Assembly (NCBI GenBank): GCA_017792445.1
Contig: CP051232.1
Coordinates: 1,674,001 to 1,738,000, forward strand
Length of the DNA: 64,000 bases
Source of the DNA: Maritimibacter sp.
GTDB lineage: Bacteria > Pseudomonadota > Alphaproteobacteria > Rhodobacterales > Rhodobacteraceae
Direction: 5' to 3'
The notes beneath the pieces were generated by a model. That model searched no databases and had not been told where the DNA came from. It saw only the letters and a program-made list of their open reading frames with translations. The translations under genes and the position numbers were made by a program. Positions 1 to 8,455 of the stretch are shown here, one piece after another (position 1 is the first letter of the stretch; every line of letters begins with the position of its first letter).

Positions 1-71
1 CGCCGGACGACCAGAAGCGCAAGCTGGAACTGGTCGTGAAGACCGCCGAAGCGATCTGGGGCGGCGTCTGA
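1..71 (+). CDS. C-terminal end of an unidentified protein (partial)
   Basis: The window opens inside a plus-strand reading frame. The last 22 codons are visible, ending KTAEAIWGGV and a TGA at 69-71. An 8-bp GC hairpin follows directly, which fits the end of a transcription unit. Too little is present to name the protein. Confidence 0.5.
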   Translation, partial: PDDQKRKLELVVKTAEAIWGGV

Positions 72-80
72 GCCACTCGG

Positions 81-102
81 CGGGGCCGCTTCCCCGGCCC
101 CG
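81..102 (+). terminator. GC-rich hairpin after the truncated upstream gene
   Basis: CGGGGCCG (81-88) pairs perfectly with CGGCCCCG (95-102) around a 6-nt loop. It lies 10 nt after the stop of the upstream gene. The run after the stem is only weakly T-rich, so termination is likely but not certain. Confidence 0.5.
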
Positions 103-141
103 CTTCACGGTCCGTCCCTCAGGGCGCGAACCGGACGCCCC

Positions 142-172
142 TTGACCTTCCAGTGACTGGAAGCCTTATATC
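142..172 (+). promoter_or_regulatory. CueR/MerR-type copper-responsive promoter of copA-cueR
   Basis: A -35 TTGACC (142-147) and a -10-like TATATC (167-172) are separated by 19 bp, the long spacer typical of MerR-family promoters. The spacer holds a perfect dyad, CTTCCAG-TGA-CTGGAAG (147-163), of the form bound by CueR. The copA start is about 30 nt downstream, and cueR is the second gene, so the circuit is self-contained and autoregulated. Confidence 0.85.
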
Positions 173-202
173 CCTGGCCGAACCAGAAAACGGCAGGGCG
201 TC

Positions 203-2641
203 ATGACCGATCTCACACTCAACATTCAGGGCCTGCATTGCGCCTCGTGCGTCGGACGCGTCGAGAAGACGCTGCGCGCCGTGCCCGGTGTGCGCGAGGC
301 GAACGTCAACCTTGCCACGGAACAGGGGCGCGTCAGCTTCGACGACCCCGCGACGGCGGACGACATCCTGTCCGCGCTGATCAAGACGGGAAACCCCGCC
401 TCGGTCGAAGAAGTCACGCTGGACATCGGCGGGATGCACTGTGCGTCCTGCGTGGGCCGGGTCGAGAAGGCCCTGCGCGCCGCTCCCGGCGTGGTCGAGG
501 CCAACGTGAACCTCGCCACCGAGTCCGCGCTGGTGCGCTATCTCCCCGGTGCCGTGACGCCTCAGGCGCTGGCGGGCTTCGGGTCGGACAGCGGATACGA
601 GACGAAGGTGCGGGCCGGTGACGATCATTCGCACCACAACCACATGGCCCACACCAAGGCCGAGGACGCCGCTCGCCTGAAGCGCGCGACACTGCTGGCG
701 GCGATGCTGGCCGCGCCGGTCTTCGTGATCGAGATGGGCAGCCACGTGATCCCTGGGATGCACGCGCTGGTGATGAACACCATCGGCATGCAGACCAGCC
801 GCATCCTTCAGTTCGTCCTGACCACCATCATCCTTGTCGGTCCCGGCCGCGAATTCTATCGCATCGGCATCCCCGCCCTGCTGCGCGGCGCGCCCGAGAT
901 GAATTCGCTTGTCGCGCTGGGCACGGCGGCGGCCTATCTCTATTCCGTCGCCGCCACCTTCGCGCCGGGGATCTTTCCCGAGGGCGCGGCCAACGTCTAT
1001 TTCGAATCCGCCGCCGTGATCGTGGTGCTGATCCTGCTGGGCCGCTGGCTTGAGGCCCGCGCCAAGGGCCGCACCGGCGCGGCGATCCGCAAGCTGATCG
1101 CGCTGCAACCCGACACCGCCCGCGTCGAGCGGGACGGCAAGACCGTCGACCGCCCCATCGCCGAGATCGTGACCGGCGACATGATCCATGTCCGCCCCGG
1201 CGAACGGATCGCGGTGGACGGCGCGGTCGTGTCCGGCGACAGCCACGTCGACGAAAGCATGATCAGCGGCGAGCCCTTGCCCGTTCACAAGAGCGACGGC
1301 GATCCCGTCACCGGCGGCACGGTGAACGGCGCGGGTGCGCTGGTGTTCCGCGCCACCCATGTCGGCGCCGATACCACGCTGTCGCGCATCGTCGCGATGG
1401 TCGAACAGGCACAGGGCGCCAAGTTGCCGATCCAAAGCGTCGTCGACCGCATCACCGCGTGGTTCGTTCCCGCCGTGATCGCCGCCGCGCTGCTGACGCT
1501 GGCCGCTTGGCTGGTGTTCGGACCCGGCGTCGGCCTCGCGCTTGTCGCCGCCGTCGCGGTTCTTATCATTGCCTGCCCCTGCGCGATGGGTCTGGCCGTG
1601 CCCACCTCGATCATGGTCGGCACCGGTCGCGCCGCCGAACTTGGTGTGCTGTTCCGCAAGGGCGATGCGCTGCAGGCGCTGCAGGGGGTCGGTGTCGTCG
1701 CGCTGGACAAGACCGGCACCGTGACCGAGGGGCGCCCCGAACTGACCGACATCGCCGTGACCGGCGAGATGTCCGAGGACGACGTGCTGAGGTTCGCCGC
1801 CGCTGTAGAGGGCCAGTCCGAACACCCGGTGGCGCAGGCGCTGCTGCGCGCGGCCGAGACGCGCGGGCTGGACCTGCCCAAGGTCGAAGGCTTCCGCTCG
1901 ATCACCGGCTACGGCGTGGAAGGCACGGTCGCGGGGCGCAAGGTCATCGTCGGCGCCCGCCGCCTGATGGAGCGTGACGGCATCGCCGTCGGCGGCGCGA
2001 TCATCGAAGGCGCCGGCAAGACACCGCTTTATGTCGCCATCGACGGGACACTCGCCGCCGCCATCGCAGTCTCTGACCCGGTGAAACCCACCAGCCGCGC
2101 CGCCATCGCCGCGCTGCACGGCATGGGCCTGAAGGTCGCGATGATCACCGGCGACGCGCAATCCACCGCCGAGGCCATCGCCGCCGAGGTCGGCATAGAC
2201 AAGGTGGTGGCCGAGGTGCTTCCTGACGGAAAGGTCGCCGCGGTCGAAGCGCTGCGCAAGGACGGCGCGAAGCTTGCCTTCGTCGGCGACGGCATCAACG
2301 ACGCCCCCGCGCTGGCCGCCGCCGACGTGGGCATCGCAATCGGCACCGGCACCGACATGGCGATCGAAACGGCGGACGTGGTGCTGATGTCCGGCGACCT
2401 TGGCGGCGTGGCACGGGCCTTCGGAATCTCCCACGCGGTGATGCGCAACATCCGCCAGAACCTGATGTGGGCCTTCGGCTACAACATCGCCCTGATCCCG
2501 GTGGCGGCGGGTGTGCTGTACCCGGCCTTCGGGCTGCAACTGTCGCCGATGCTGGCGGCGGGCGCGATGGCGCTGTCCAGCGTCTTCGTCCTGTCCAACG
2601 CCCTGCGCCTGCGCCGGGCCAACGCGGGAGACGCCGCATGA
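203..2641 (+). CDS. copA: Copper-exporting P1B-type ATPase
   Basis: Pumps Cu(I) out of the cytoplasm using ATP. The 812-residue protein has two N-terminal heavy-metal-associated domains, with the motifs GLHCASC (Cys13/Cys16) and GMHCASC (Cys80/Cys83). A short His-rich linker DDHSHHNH follows. Next come the P-type core: the membrane CPC copper site (ACPCAMG, near residue 458), the phosphorylation motif DKTGT (Asp near 502), the SEHP motif of the nucleotide domain, and [10 protein letters not shown] near the C-terminus. Length and domain order match bacterial CopA. The CueR-type promoter lies immediately upstream, and the stop overlaps the cueR start by ATGA, so the two are cotranscribed and copper-inducible. 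Confidence 0.96.
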   Translation: MTDLTLNIQGLHCASCVGRVEKTLRAVPGVREANVNLATEQGRVSFDDPATADDILSALIKTGNPASVEEVTLDIGGMHCASCVGRVEKALRAAPGVVEANVNLATESALVRYLPGAVTPQALAGFGSDSGYETKVRAGDDHSHHNHMAHTKAEDAARLKRATLLAAMLAAPVFVIEMGSHVIPGMHALVMNTIGMQTSRILQFVLTTIILVGPGREFYRIGIPALLRGAPEMNSLVALGTAAAYLYSVAATFAPGIFPEGAANVYFESAAVIVVLILLGRWLEARAKGRTGAAIRKLIALQPDTARVERDGKTVDRPIAEIVTGDMIHVRPGERIAVDGAVVSGDSHVDESMISGEPLPVHKSDGDPVTGGTVNGAGALVFRATHVGADTTLSRIVAMVEQAQGAKLPIQSVVDRITAWFVPAVIAAALLTLAAWLVFGPGVGLALVAAVAVLIIACPCAMGLAVPTSIMVGTGRAAELGVLFRKGDALQALQGVGVVALDKTGTVTEGRPELTDIAVTGEMSEDDVLRFAAAVEGQSEHPVAQALLRAAETRGLDLPKVEGFRSITGYGVEGTVAGRKVIVGARRLMERDGIAVGGAIIEGAGKTPLYVAIDGTLAAAIAVSDPVKPTSRAAIAALHGMGLKVAMITGDAQSTAEAIAAEVGIDKVVAEVLPDGKVAAVEALRKDGAKLAFVGDGINDAPALAAADVGIAIGTGTDMAIETADVVLMSGDLGGVARAFGISHAVMRNIRQNLMWAFGYNIALIPVAAGVLYPAFGLQLSPMLAAGAMALSSVFVLSNALRLRRANAGDAA

Positions 2642-3033
2642 ACATCTCGGACGCCGCCGACCGCAGCGGCCTGCCCGCCAAGACGATCCGCTATTACGAG
2701 GACATCGGGCTGGTCCGCCCCGCCCGCAGCGAAAACGGCTACCGCGACTTTGGCGAGACGGAACTGCACAAGCTGGTGTTCCTTGGCCGCGCGCGGGCGC
2801 TGGGCTTCACTATCGAAGACTGCCGCGCCCTGCTGGCGCTGTACGAGGACGACGACCGCGCCAGCGGCGACGTCAAGCGGATCGCCGAAGGCCATCTCGA
2901 CCAGATCAACCAGAAGATCGCGGATCTCGAGGCGATGCGCGCGACCCTGTCGCACCTCGTCGCCTGCTGCCACGGAGACGACCGGCCCGACTGCCCGATC
3001 CTCGAAGGGCTGGGCGGACCGGCGCAGGCTTGA
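2638..3033 (+). CDS. cueR: Copper-responsive MerR-family regulator CueR
   Basis: A 131-residue MerR-type activator. The N-terminal helix-turn-helix region reads [20 protein letters not shown], followed by a dimerisation helix (about 80-108). The metal-binding loop [12 protein letters not shown] places Cys111 and Cys119 eight residues apart, as in CueR (Cys112/Cys120 in E. coli), and unlike zinc or mercury sensors. The start ATG overlaps the copA stop (ATGA). It should sense cytoplasmic Cu(I) and distort the 19-bp-spacer promoter at 142-172 to activate copA and itself. Confidence 0.93.
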   Translation: MNISDAADRSGLPAKTIRYYEDIGLVRPARSENGYRDFGETELHKLVFLGRARALGFTIEDCRALLALYEDDDRASGDVKRIAEGHLDQINQKIADLEAMRATLSHLVACCHGDDRPDCPILEGLGGPAQA

Positions 3034-3048
3034 ACTCCGCTTCGTTCC

Positions 3049-3077
3049 GGGGTGTGTTTCCCGCAAGGGAACGCCCC
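3049..3077 (+). terminator. Imperfect hairpin after cueR
   Basis: GGGG (3049-3052) pairs with CCCC (3074-3077), and TTCCC (3058-3062) pairs with GGGAA (3067-3071) around a GCAA tetraloop, with an internal loop between the two stems. It sits between cueR and the next gene and has no T-run. It may reduce readthrough rather than terminate fully. Confidence 0.35.
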
Positions 3078-3099
3078 TGACGGGCGGGGAGGAGAGATC

Positions 3100-3873
3100 A
3101 TGAAGACCGGAACCGCGCTGTTCGACCTGACCGGGCGGCGCGCGCTCGTCACCGGCTCCAGCCAGGGCATCGGCTTTGCGCTGGCGCGGGGGCTGGCCGA
3201 GGCGGGCGCCGAGGTCGTGCTGAACGGACGCGATCCGAACAAGGTGGGTGACGCCGCAGAAGAGCTTCGGAACGAGGGCCACGTGCCGCACGAACTGGCC
3301 TTCGACGTCACCGACCACGACGCCGTCCGCCGCGCCATCGACGGGTTCGAGGCGCATACCGGCCCCATCGACATCCTCGTCAACAACGCCGGGATGCAGT
3401 TTCGCAGCCCGCTGGAGGACTACCCCGGCGACCGGTTCGAGGCGCTGTTGCAAACCAACGTCGCCAGCGTCTTCCACGCCGGGCAAGCCGCCGCGCGGCA
3501 CATGATCGCCCGGGGCCGGGGCCGGATCATCAACATCGCCAGCGTCCAGTCCGCACTCGCCCGCCCCGGCATCGCGCCCTACACGGCCACCAAGGGGGCG
3601 GTCGCGAACCTGACCAAGGGCATGGCGACCGACTGGGCGCGGCACGGCCTGAACTGCAACGCGATCGCGCCGGGCTACTTCGACACCCCGCTGAACGCCG
3701 CGCTGGTGGCCGACCCCGAGTTCAGCGCATGGCTGGAAAAGCGCACCCCTGCGGGCCGCTGGGGCCGGGTCGAGGAACTGACCGGCGCCTGCGTCTTCCT
3801 TGCCTCGGACGCATCGAGCTTCGTCAACGGACACGTGCTGTATGTCGACGGCGGGATTACCGCGTCGTTGTAG
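3100..3873 (+). CDS. SDR-family oxidoreductase, gluconate 5-dehydrogenase-like
   Basis: A 257-residue classical short-chain dehydrogenase/reductase. It has the cofactor motif TGSSQGIG near residue 19, NNAG near residue 96, and the catalytic YTATK (Tyr and Lys) with a preceding Ser. The opening LFDLTGRRALVTGSSQGIG is typical of gluconate 5-dehydrogenases (IdnO/Gno type), which interconvert 5-ketogluconate and gluconate with NAD(P)H; other polyol substrates are possible. The start at 3100 is chosen because GGGGAGGAGA sits 5-8 nt upstream; a longer frame from 3052 lacks such a site. A hairpin separates it from cueR, so it is probably not part of the copper circuit. Confidence 0.8.
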   Translation: MKTGTALFDLTGRRALVTGSSQGIGFALARGLAEAGAEVVLNGRDPNKVGDAAEELRNEGHVPHELAFDVTDHDAVRRAIDGFEAHTGPIDILVNNAGMQFRSPLEDYPGDRFEALLQTNVASVFHAGQAAARHMIARGRGRIINIASVQSALARPGIAPYTATKGAVANLTKGMATDWARHGLNCNAIAPGYFDTPLNAALVADPEFSAWLEKRTPAGRWGRVEELTGACVFLASDASSFVNGHVLYVDGGITASL

Positions 3874-3904
3874 GGGGCTTTGCCCCCGTCACACTGCGTG
3901 TGAC
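3873..3904. terminator. Two back-to-back perfect hairpins after the SDR gene
   Basis: GGGGGC-TTT-GCCCCC (3873-3887) starts at the last base of the stop codon. It is followed directly by GTCACAC-TGC-GTGTGAC (3888-3904). Neither has a T-run. They flank the large palindrome at 3906-3976 and may be part of the same repeated element. Confidence 0.5.
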
Positions 3905-3905
3905 T

Positions 3906-3976
3906 CCCCCGGGATATTTCCGGACCAAAGAAGTCGACAAGGCTTCGCGCTTCTTTGGTCGGCAAATATCCCGGGG
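3906..3976. repeat. Long imperfect palindrome of the CCCGGGATATTT type (REP-like)
   Basis: The left arm (3906-3933) and right arm (3950-3976) are near-perfect inverted repeats. The core CCCCCGGGATATTT is followed by GACCAAAGAAG, and the arms are separated by a 16-nt loop. From memory, elements with this core recur between genes in many Rhodobacteraceae genomes; no second copy was noticed in this window. It could form a long hairpin in RNA and stop transcription from either side. Confidence 0.7.
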
Positions 3977-4091
3977 AGCGCGAGGGGCTGGCCCCTCGCC
4001 GCGCCACGCCCATCACGGGCGATACGTTTACAGGCCGTGCGGAAAGGCCTATTCGCGTTGCGAAACGCCAGCGAGACGCGCGGAGCCATTC

Positions 4092-4703
4092 ATGACGAAC
4101 CACCTCTACAAGAACGATCTGCCCGACGGGCTGGACCTTGGCCCCGTCGTGGCCATCGACTGCGAGACGATGGGGCTGAACCCGCACCGTGACCGGCTGT
4201 GCGTGGTGCAGATGTCCGGCGGCGATGGCGACGCGCATCTGGTGCAGGTCGAGAAAGGCCAGACCGAGGCGCCGAACCTTGCGCGGATGCTGGAGAATCC
4301 GGACGTGCTGAAGCTGTTCCACTTTGGCCGCTTCGACATCGCCGCGATGTACCACGCCTTCGGCGCGCTGGCCGCGCCGGTCTATTGCACCAAGATCGCC
4401 AGCAAGCTGATCCGCACCTACACCGACCGGCACGGGCTGAAGAACCTGCTGCAAGAGCTGCTGGACGTCGATGTTTCGAAGCAGCAGCAGATGAGCGACT
4501 GGGGCGCTGCCGAGCTGACCAAGGCGCAGCTGGAATACGCCGCGTCGGATGTTCTGTACCTGCATGCGCTGCGCGAGAAGCTGAACGAGCGGCTGCACCG
4601 CGAGGGACGGATGGACCTGGCGCTGGCCTGTTTCGACTTTCTTCCGACCCGCGCGCGGCTGGATCTTGCCGGGTGGCCTGAAATCGACGTCTTCGCACAC
4701 TAG
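4092..4703 (+). CDS. rnd: Ribonuclease D (short form)
   Basis: A 203-residue DEDDy 3'-5' exoribonuclease that trims tRNA and other small RNA 3' ends. The catalytic motifs are visible: Exo I in VVAIDCETMG (Asp and Glu), Exo II in LKLFHFGRFDIAAM, and Exo III in YAASDVLYLHAL (Tyr and Asp). It is about half the length of E. coli RNase D (375) and lacks the HRDC domains, as is usual for the short alphaproteobacterial form. The start at 4092 gives MTNHLYKNDLPDG, the normal N-terminus. A palindromic element separates it from the SDR gene, and kdsD follows after 9 nt. Confidence 0.88.
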   Translation: MTNHLYKNDLPDGLDLGPVVAIDCETMGLNPHRDRLCVVQMSGGDGDAHLVQVEKGQTEAPNLARMLENPDVLKLFHFGRFDIAAMYHAFGALAAPVYCTKIASKLIRTYTDRHGLKNLLQELLDVDVSKQQQMSDWGAAELTKAQLEYAASDVLYLHALREKLNERLHREGRMDLALACFDFLPTRARLDLAGWPEIDVFAH

Positions 4704-4712
4704 ATAGGTCGG

Positions 4713-5684
4713 ATGCTGGACCGAATGGACAAGACCACCTTTCTGAACACCGGACGCCGGGTGATCGGCCGCGAGGCCGACGCGCTGAAGGTGCTGTCCG
4801 ATGCGCTGGACGACCGGTTCGCGGATGCGGTCGAGACCATCCTGACCGCGCCGGGCCGGGTGATCGTGTCCGGCATGGGCAAGTCGGGGCACGTGGCGCG
4901 GAAGATCGCGGCGACCTTCGCCTCGACCGGCACACCTGCGCAGTTCGTGCATCCGGCAGAGGCCAGCCACGGCGACCTCGGGATGATCGCGCGGGGCGAC
5001 GTGGTGCTGGTGCTGTCCAATTCCGGCGAAACGCCCGAGCTTGCCGATCTTATCGCCTACACCCGCCGGTTCGGCATCGCGCTGATCGGCGTGGCAAGCC
5101 GCGCCGAAAGCACGCTGATGCGTCAGTGTGACGTGCAGCTTGTTCTGCCCGCCGCCGAGGAGGCCTGTGACACCGGCGTCGTGCCGACGACCTCGACCAC
5201 AATGACGCTGGCATTGGGCGACGCGCTGGCCGTGGCCTTGATGAAGCACCGCCATTTCACGCCCGAGAACTTCCGCGAGTTCCACCCCGGCGGCAAGCTG
5301 GGCGCGCGGCTGACCAAGGTGCGCGACCTGATGCATGCCGACATGCCGCTTGTCGCGCGCGACACCTCGATGGGTGAGGCGCTGATCGAGATGAGCCGGA
5401 AGGGCTTCGGCGTGATCGGGGTAACCGATCCAGACGGAACGCTTGCCGGGATCATCACCGACGGCGACCTGCGGCGGCATATGGCCGGGCTGCTGGACCA
5501 CGTCGCCGCGGATGTCATGACGGTCGGCCCGCGCACCATCGCCCCCGGCGCGCTGGCCGAGCAGGCGGTGGCCGAGATGAACGGCGCCCGTATCACCTCG
5601 CTCTTCGTGGTCGAGCCCGAGGGCAGCCGGAACGCGGTCGGACTTCTGCACCTGCACGACTGTCTTCGCGCCGGCGTGGGCTAA
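4713..5684 (+). CDS. kdsD: Arabinose-5-phosphate isomerase (KdsD/KpsF family)
   Basis: Converts ribulose 5-phosphate to arabinose 5-phosphate, the first step toward Kdo for lipopolysaccharide. The 323-residue protein has an N-terminal SIS sugar-isomerase domain (about 35-175, with VSGMGKSGHVARKIAATFAS and LSNSGETPEL) and a C-terminal CBS pair (about 205-320). A second possible start four codons in (4725) cannot be excluded, since no strong ribosome site favours either. It is followed after 3 nt by lptC, linking Kdo supply to LPS export in one operon. The Kdo-activating enzyme kdsB is also in this window. Confidence 0.93.
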   Translation: MLDRMDKTTFLNTGRRVIGREADALKVLSDALDDRFADAVETILTAPGRVIVSGMGKSGHVARKIAATFASTGTPAQFVHPAEASHGDLGMIARGDVVLVLSNSGETPELADLIAYTRRFGIALIGVASRAESTLMRQCDVQLVLPAAEEACDTGVVPTTSTTMTLALGDALAVALMKHRHFTPENFREFHPGGKLGARLTKVRDLMHADMPLVARDTSMGEALIEMSRKGFGVIGVTDPDGTLAGIITDGDLRRHMAGLLDHVAADVMTVGPRTIAPGALAEQAVAEMNGARITSLFVVEPEGSRNAVGLLHLHDCLRAGVG

Positions 5685-5687
5685 GCC

Positions 5688-6296
5688 ATGCGCGCCTACG
5701 ACAACGCCTATTCCCGTATCGTGTCGTGGCTGAAGGTGCTGCTGCCGCTGTTGGCGCTGGCGATCCTGTCGACGCTGTTTCTTGTCGCGCGCACCATCGA
5801 CCCGGCGCAGGACATCCCGTTTTCGGACATCGACATCGACGAGTTGATGAACGAACCGCGCATCGGCGCGCCGACGTTTTCCGGGATGACCGAGGGCGGC
5901 GCGGCCTTCTCGCTGTCGGCCGACCGCGCGGTGCCCGACCCCGAGAACACGGGCCGGCTGTCGGGCAGCGACGTGCGCGCCGCGATCGATCTGCCGGAAG
6001 GCATCCGCGTCGACGTCGCTTCGGACACCGCCGAGATCGACAACGACGCGCGGACCGCCGGGATGACCGGGAATGTCGAGGTGGCGTCGTCCAACGGCAT
6101 GACGCTGACTTCTGGCGATCTGACCATCGACTTCGACGCGCTTCGGCTATGGACCGACAGCGCCGTCGCGCTGACCGGGCCGGACATGACGCTGGACGCC
6201 GGACGTGCCGAACTGGTGAGCGAAGGTGACGGGTCCGGCCCCTACGTGCTGGTTTTCAAGGACGGCGTGAAGCTGCTATACGATCCCAAACAGTGA
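5688..6296 (+). CDS. lptC: LPS export ABC transporter periplasmic protein LptC
   Basis: A 202-residue bitopic inner-membrane protein. A single N-terminal membrane helix (about residues 14-36, VLLPLLALAILSTLFLVA) is followed by a periplasmic beta-jellyroll (OstA/LptC-type). It receives LPS from LptBFG and hands it to LptA. Family identity rests on topology, size, and its place between kdsD and lptA-lptB. The start lies 3 nt after the kdsD stop. Confidence 0.85.
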   Translation: MRAYDNAYSRIVSWLKVLLPLLALAILSTLFLVARTIDPAQDIPFSDIDIDELMNEPRIGAPTFSGMTEGGAAFSLSADRAVPDPENTGRLSGSDVRAAIDLPEGIRVDVASDTAEIDNDARTAGMTGNVEVASSNGMTLTSGDLTIDFDALRLWTDSAVALTGPDMTLDAGRAELVSEGDGSGPYVLVFKDGVKLLYDPKQ

Positions 6297-6303
6297 GGCC
6301 CCG

Positions 6304-6807
6304 ATGATTTCGGCAAAGCGTTTTCTTGCAGCCCTCTGGGCTATTACGTTCCTCGCCGCGGGGCCGGCTTTCGGGCAGGCGACGGTCCGGCTGGGGGTCG
6401 AGAACCACGACAGCGCGCAGCCGGTCGAGATCACCTCGGAAGAGCTTTCGCTGAACCAGCAGGGCGGCACCGCGACCTTCACCGGCGGCGTCATCGTCGG
6501 ACAGGGCGATCTTGTGATGACCTGCGAGCGCATGGTGGTGGAATACGGGTCCGGCGATACCGGCGGCAACGAGATCCGAATCATCCGCATGTTCGGCGGC
6601 GTGACCTTCGCCGGCCCGACCGAGGCCGCGGAATCCGACGAGGCGGTCTATACGCTTGCGGACGAGACCATCGTGCTGACCGGCAACGTGCTGGTGACCC
6701 AGGGCGCGACCGCACTGTCTTCGGACCGGCTGACCTATAACCTGGCGTCCGGCGCCGGGCAGATGGAAGGGCGGGTGAAAACGATCCTGAACCCGGGCAG
6801 CAACTGA
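6304..6807 (+). CDS. lptA: LPS transport periplasmic protein LptA (OstA-like)
   Basis: A 167-residue exported protein with a signal peptide (cleavage likely after GPAFGQA). The rest is OstA-fold beta sheet, with repeated short strands such as TATFTGGVIVGQGDLVMTC and ETIVLTGNVLVTQGATALSS. It bridges LptC and the outer-membrane LptD. Its stop overlaps the lptB start (TGATG), as expected for the conserved lptC-lptA-lptB operon. Confidence 0.9.
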   Translation: MISAKRFLAALWAITFLAAGPAFGQATVRLGVENHDSAQPVEITSEELSLNQQGGTATFTGGVIVGQGDLVMTCERMVVEYGSGDTGGNEIRIIRMFGGVTFAGPTEAAESDEAVYTLADETIVLTGNVLVTQGATALSSDRLTYNLASGAGQMEGRVKTILNPGSN

Positions 6808-7568
6808 TGGACTCCGTGACGCCGTTCAGCGTGACCGAGGGCGCCGCCGGGCTGCGGGTGGTGAACCTGCGCAAGAGCTATCGCAAGAAAACGGTGATCC
6901 GGGACGTCAGCCTGGAGCTTGGCCGCGGCGAGGTCGTCGCGCTGCTGGGTCCGAACGGGTCGGGCAAGACCACAAGTTTCTACGCCATCGCCGGGCTGAT
7001 CAGCCCCGAGGGCGGGCAGGTGCTGATCGACGGACGCGACGTCACGTATCTGCCGATGTATCGCCGCGCGAAGCTGGGGATCGGCTATCTGCCGCAGGAG
7101 GTTTCGATCTTCCGCGGCCTGACGGTCGAAGACAACATTCTGGCGATTCTCGAGATTTCTATCCCCAACCGGAAACGCCGGCAGGACCGTCTGGAAGAGC
7201 TTCTGTCGGAATTTTCGATCACGCATATCCGTCGCGCCAGCGCCCTTTCTCTATCTGGGGGCGAGCGCAGGCGGGTCGAAATCGCGCGCTGTCTGGCTGC
7301 CGATCCCAAGTATCTGCTGCTTGACGAGCCCTTTGCAGGCGTTGACCCGATCGCGGTGGGCGAGATCCGCGGGCTGGTGGCGGACCTGAAGACGCGCGGC
7401 ATCGGGGTGCTGATCACCGACCACAACGTGCGCGAGACTCTCGAGATCGTGGATCGCGCATATATCCTGCACGACGGCAAGGTGTTGATGAGCGGCACGA
7501 CCGACGAGGTCGTGAAAGACGAGAACGTGCGCCGGGTCTATCTTGGCCAGTCCTTCCGCATCACCTGA
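6807..7568 (+). CDS. lptB: LPS export ABC transporter ATP-binding protein LptB
   Basis: The 253-residue ATPase that powers LPS extraction by LptBFGC. It has Walker A GPNGSGKTT, Q-loop near GYLPQEVSIF, signature LSGGERRRVEIA, Walker B YLLLDEPFAG, and switch His in TDHNVRETL. Compared with E. coli LptB (241) it carries a short N-terminal extension. LptF and LptG are not encoded here. In many proteobacteria rpoN follows lptB; here it does not, and hpf comes next after a 267-nt gap. Confidence 0.95.
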   Translation: MDSVTPFSVTEGAAGLRVVNLRKSYRKKTVIRDVSLELGRGEVVALLGPNGSGKTTSFYAIAGLISPEGGQVLIDGRDVTYLPMYRRAKLGIGYLPQEVSIFRGLTVEDNILAILEISIPNRKRRQDRLEELLSEFSITHIRRASALSLSGGERRRVEIARCLAADPKYLLLDEPFAGVDPIAVGEIRGLVADLKTRGIGVLITDHNVRETLEIVDRAYILHDGKVLMSGTTDEVVKDENVRRVYLGQSFRIT

Positions 7569-7835
7569 GAAAATGCGTCGAAATGTCCGGCATTTTCACC
7601 GTTTTCCGGCGTTCCGCAGTTTCTGGCCTGTTGACTTGAAGGCCGTGGACGGCGCCAATAGATATGATGCGTGACTCAGGAATTCCCCTTCTTGCAGGGG
7701 CTTACACGCCCTGCACGGAAGACGCCCGGCCCTGCCGGAAGCGACGGACGATGCAATACGAACATCATCCCTGCCATCTGTATCCGCACGCGACTGGCGC
7801 GCGCGGCCTGATGGCCTATTAGTCGAGGAGGTACC
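7569..7835. other. Intergenic region between lptB and hpf
   Basis: This 267-nt stretch has no credible gene. A weak 7-bp stem, GAAAATG/CATTTTC, lies just after the lptB stop (7570-7599). Promoter-like pieces TTGACT (7631) and TATGAT (7663) are present, but their spacing of 26 nt is too long to be a standard promoter. It most likely carries the hpf promoter. It occupies the position where rpoN stands in other proteobacteria. Confidence 0.5.
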
Positions 7836-8411
7836 ATGCGCTACCAGATCACCGGAAAACAGATCGACATCGGCGAAGCGCTGCAAATCCATGTGCAGAA
7901 CGGACTTGGCGAGATCGTCGAAAAATACTCTCAGCGTCCGACCGACGCGCTGGTGACGTTCTCGAAGAACGCGCACGAGTATGTCTGCGAGACGGTGGTG
8001 CATCTTTCGACCGGCCTGACCGCTCAGGCGCGCGCACATGCGACCGAAATCTATGCAGCCTTCGAGGGCTGCGCCGAGAAGATGGACAAGCAACTGCGCC
8101 GCTACAAGCGCCGGTTGAAAGACCATCACAAGGACCGTGCACAGCCTGTTGAACTATTTGAGGCAAATTCGTATATCCTCGCCGCATCGGAAGACGAGCA
8201 CAGCGAAGAGCCTGACAGCCTGCAGCCGATCATCGTCGCAGAGATGCAGACGAAGATCCCGTCGCTTTCAGTTGGGGAAGCGGTGATGCAGATGGAACTG
8301 GCGGGCGCGCCCGTGCTGGTTTTCCGCAACGAAGGAAACTCCGGCGTGAACGTGGTTTATCGTCGGGATGATGGGAACATAGGCTGGATCGATCCTGCCA
8401 ACGCAAGCTAA
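7836..8411 (+). CDS. hpf: Ribosome hibernation promoting factor, long form
   Basis: A 191-residue protein. The N-terminal HPF/RaiA domain (about 1-100) begins MRYQITGKQIDIGEALQIHV. The C-terminal dimerisation domain (about 125-190) has PSLSVGEAVMQMEL and VLVFRNEGNSGVNVVYRRDDGNIGWI. The long form makes 100S ribosome dimers in stationary phase. GAGGAGG at 7823-7829 gives a strong ribosome site. It is followed by ptsN after 44 nt, the usual alphaproteobacterial and proteobacterial neighbour. Confidence 0.93.
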   Translation: MRYQITGKQIDIGEALQIHVQNGLGEIVEKYSQRPTDALVTFSKNAHEYVCETVVHLSTGLTAQARAHATEIYAAFEGCAEKMDKQLRRYKRRLKDHHKDRAQPVELFEANSYILAASEDEHSEEPDSLQPIIVAEMQTKIPSLSVGEAVMQMELAGAPVLVFRNEGNSGVNVVYRRDDGNIGWIDPANAS

Positions 8412-8455
8412 GCGACGGATCGACCAACGGTCTTGGACAGACATTCTAGAGGTCA

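Noticed and set aside
119-2539. 806-codon open frame antisense to copA
   Set aside because: It mirrors copA in a high-GC gene with strong third-position bias; its translation is His/Gly/Asp-rich without any domain, and copA is certain.
7631-7668. Promoter TTGACT...TATGAT before hpf
   Set aside because: Spacer of 26 nt is far outside the normal range; not annotated as a promoter.
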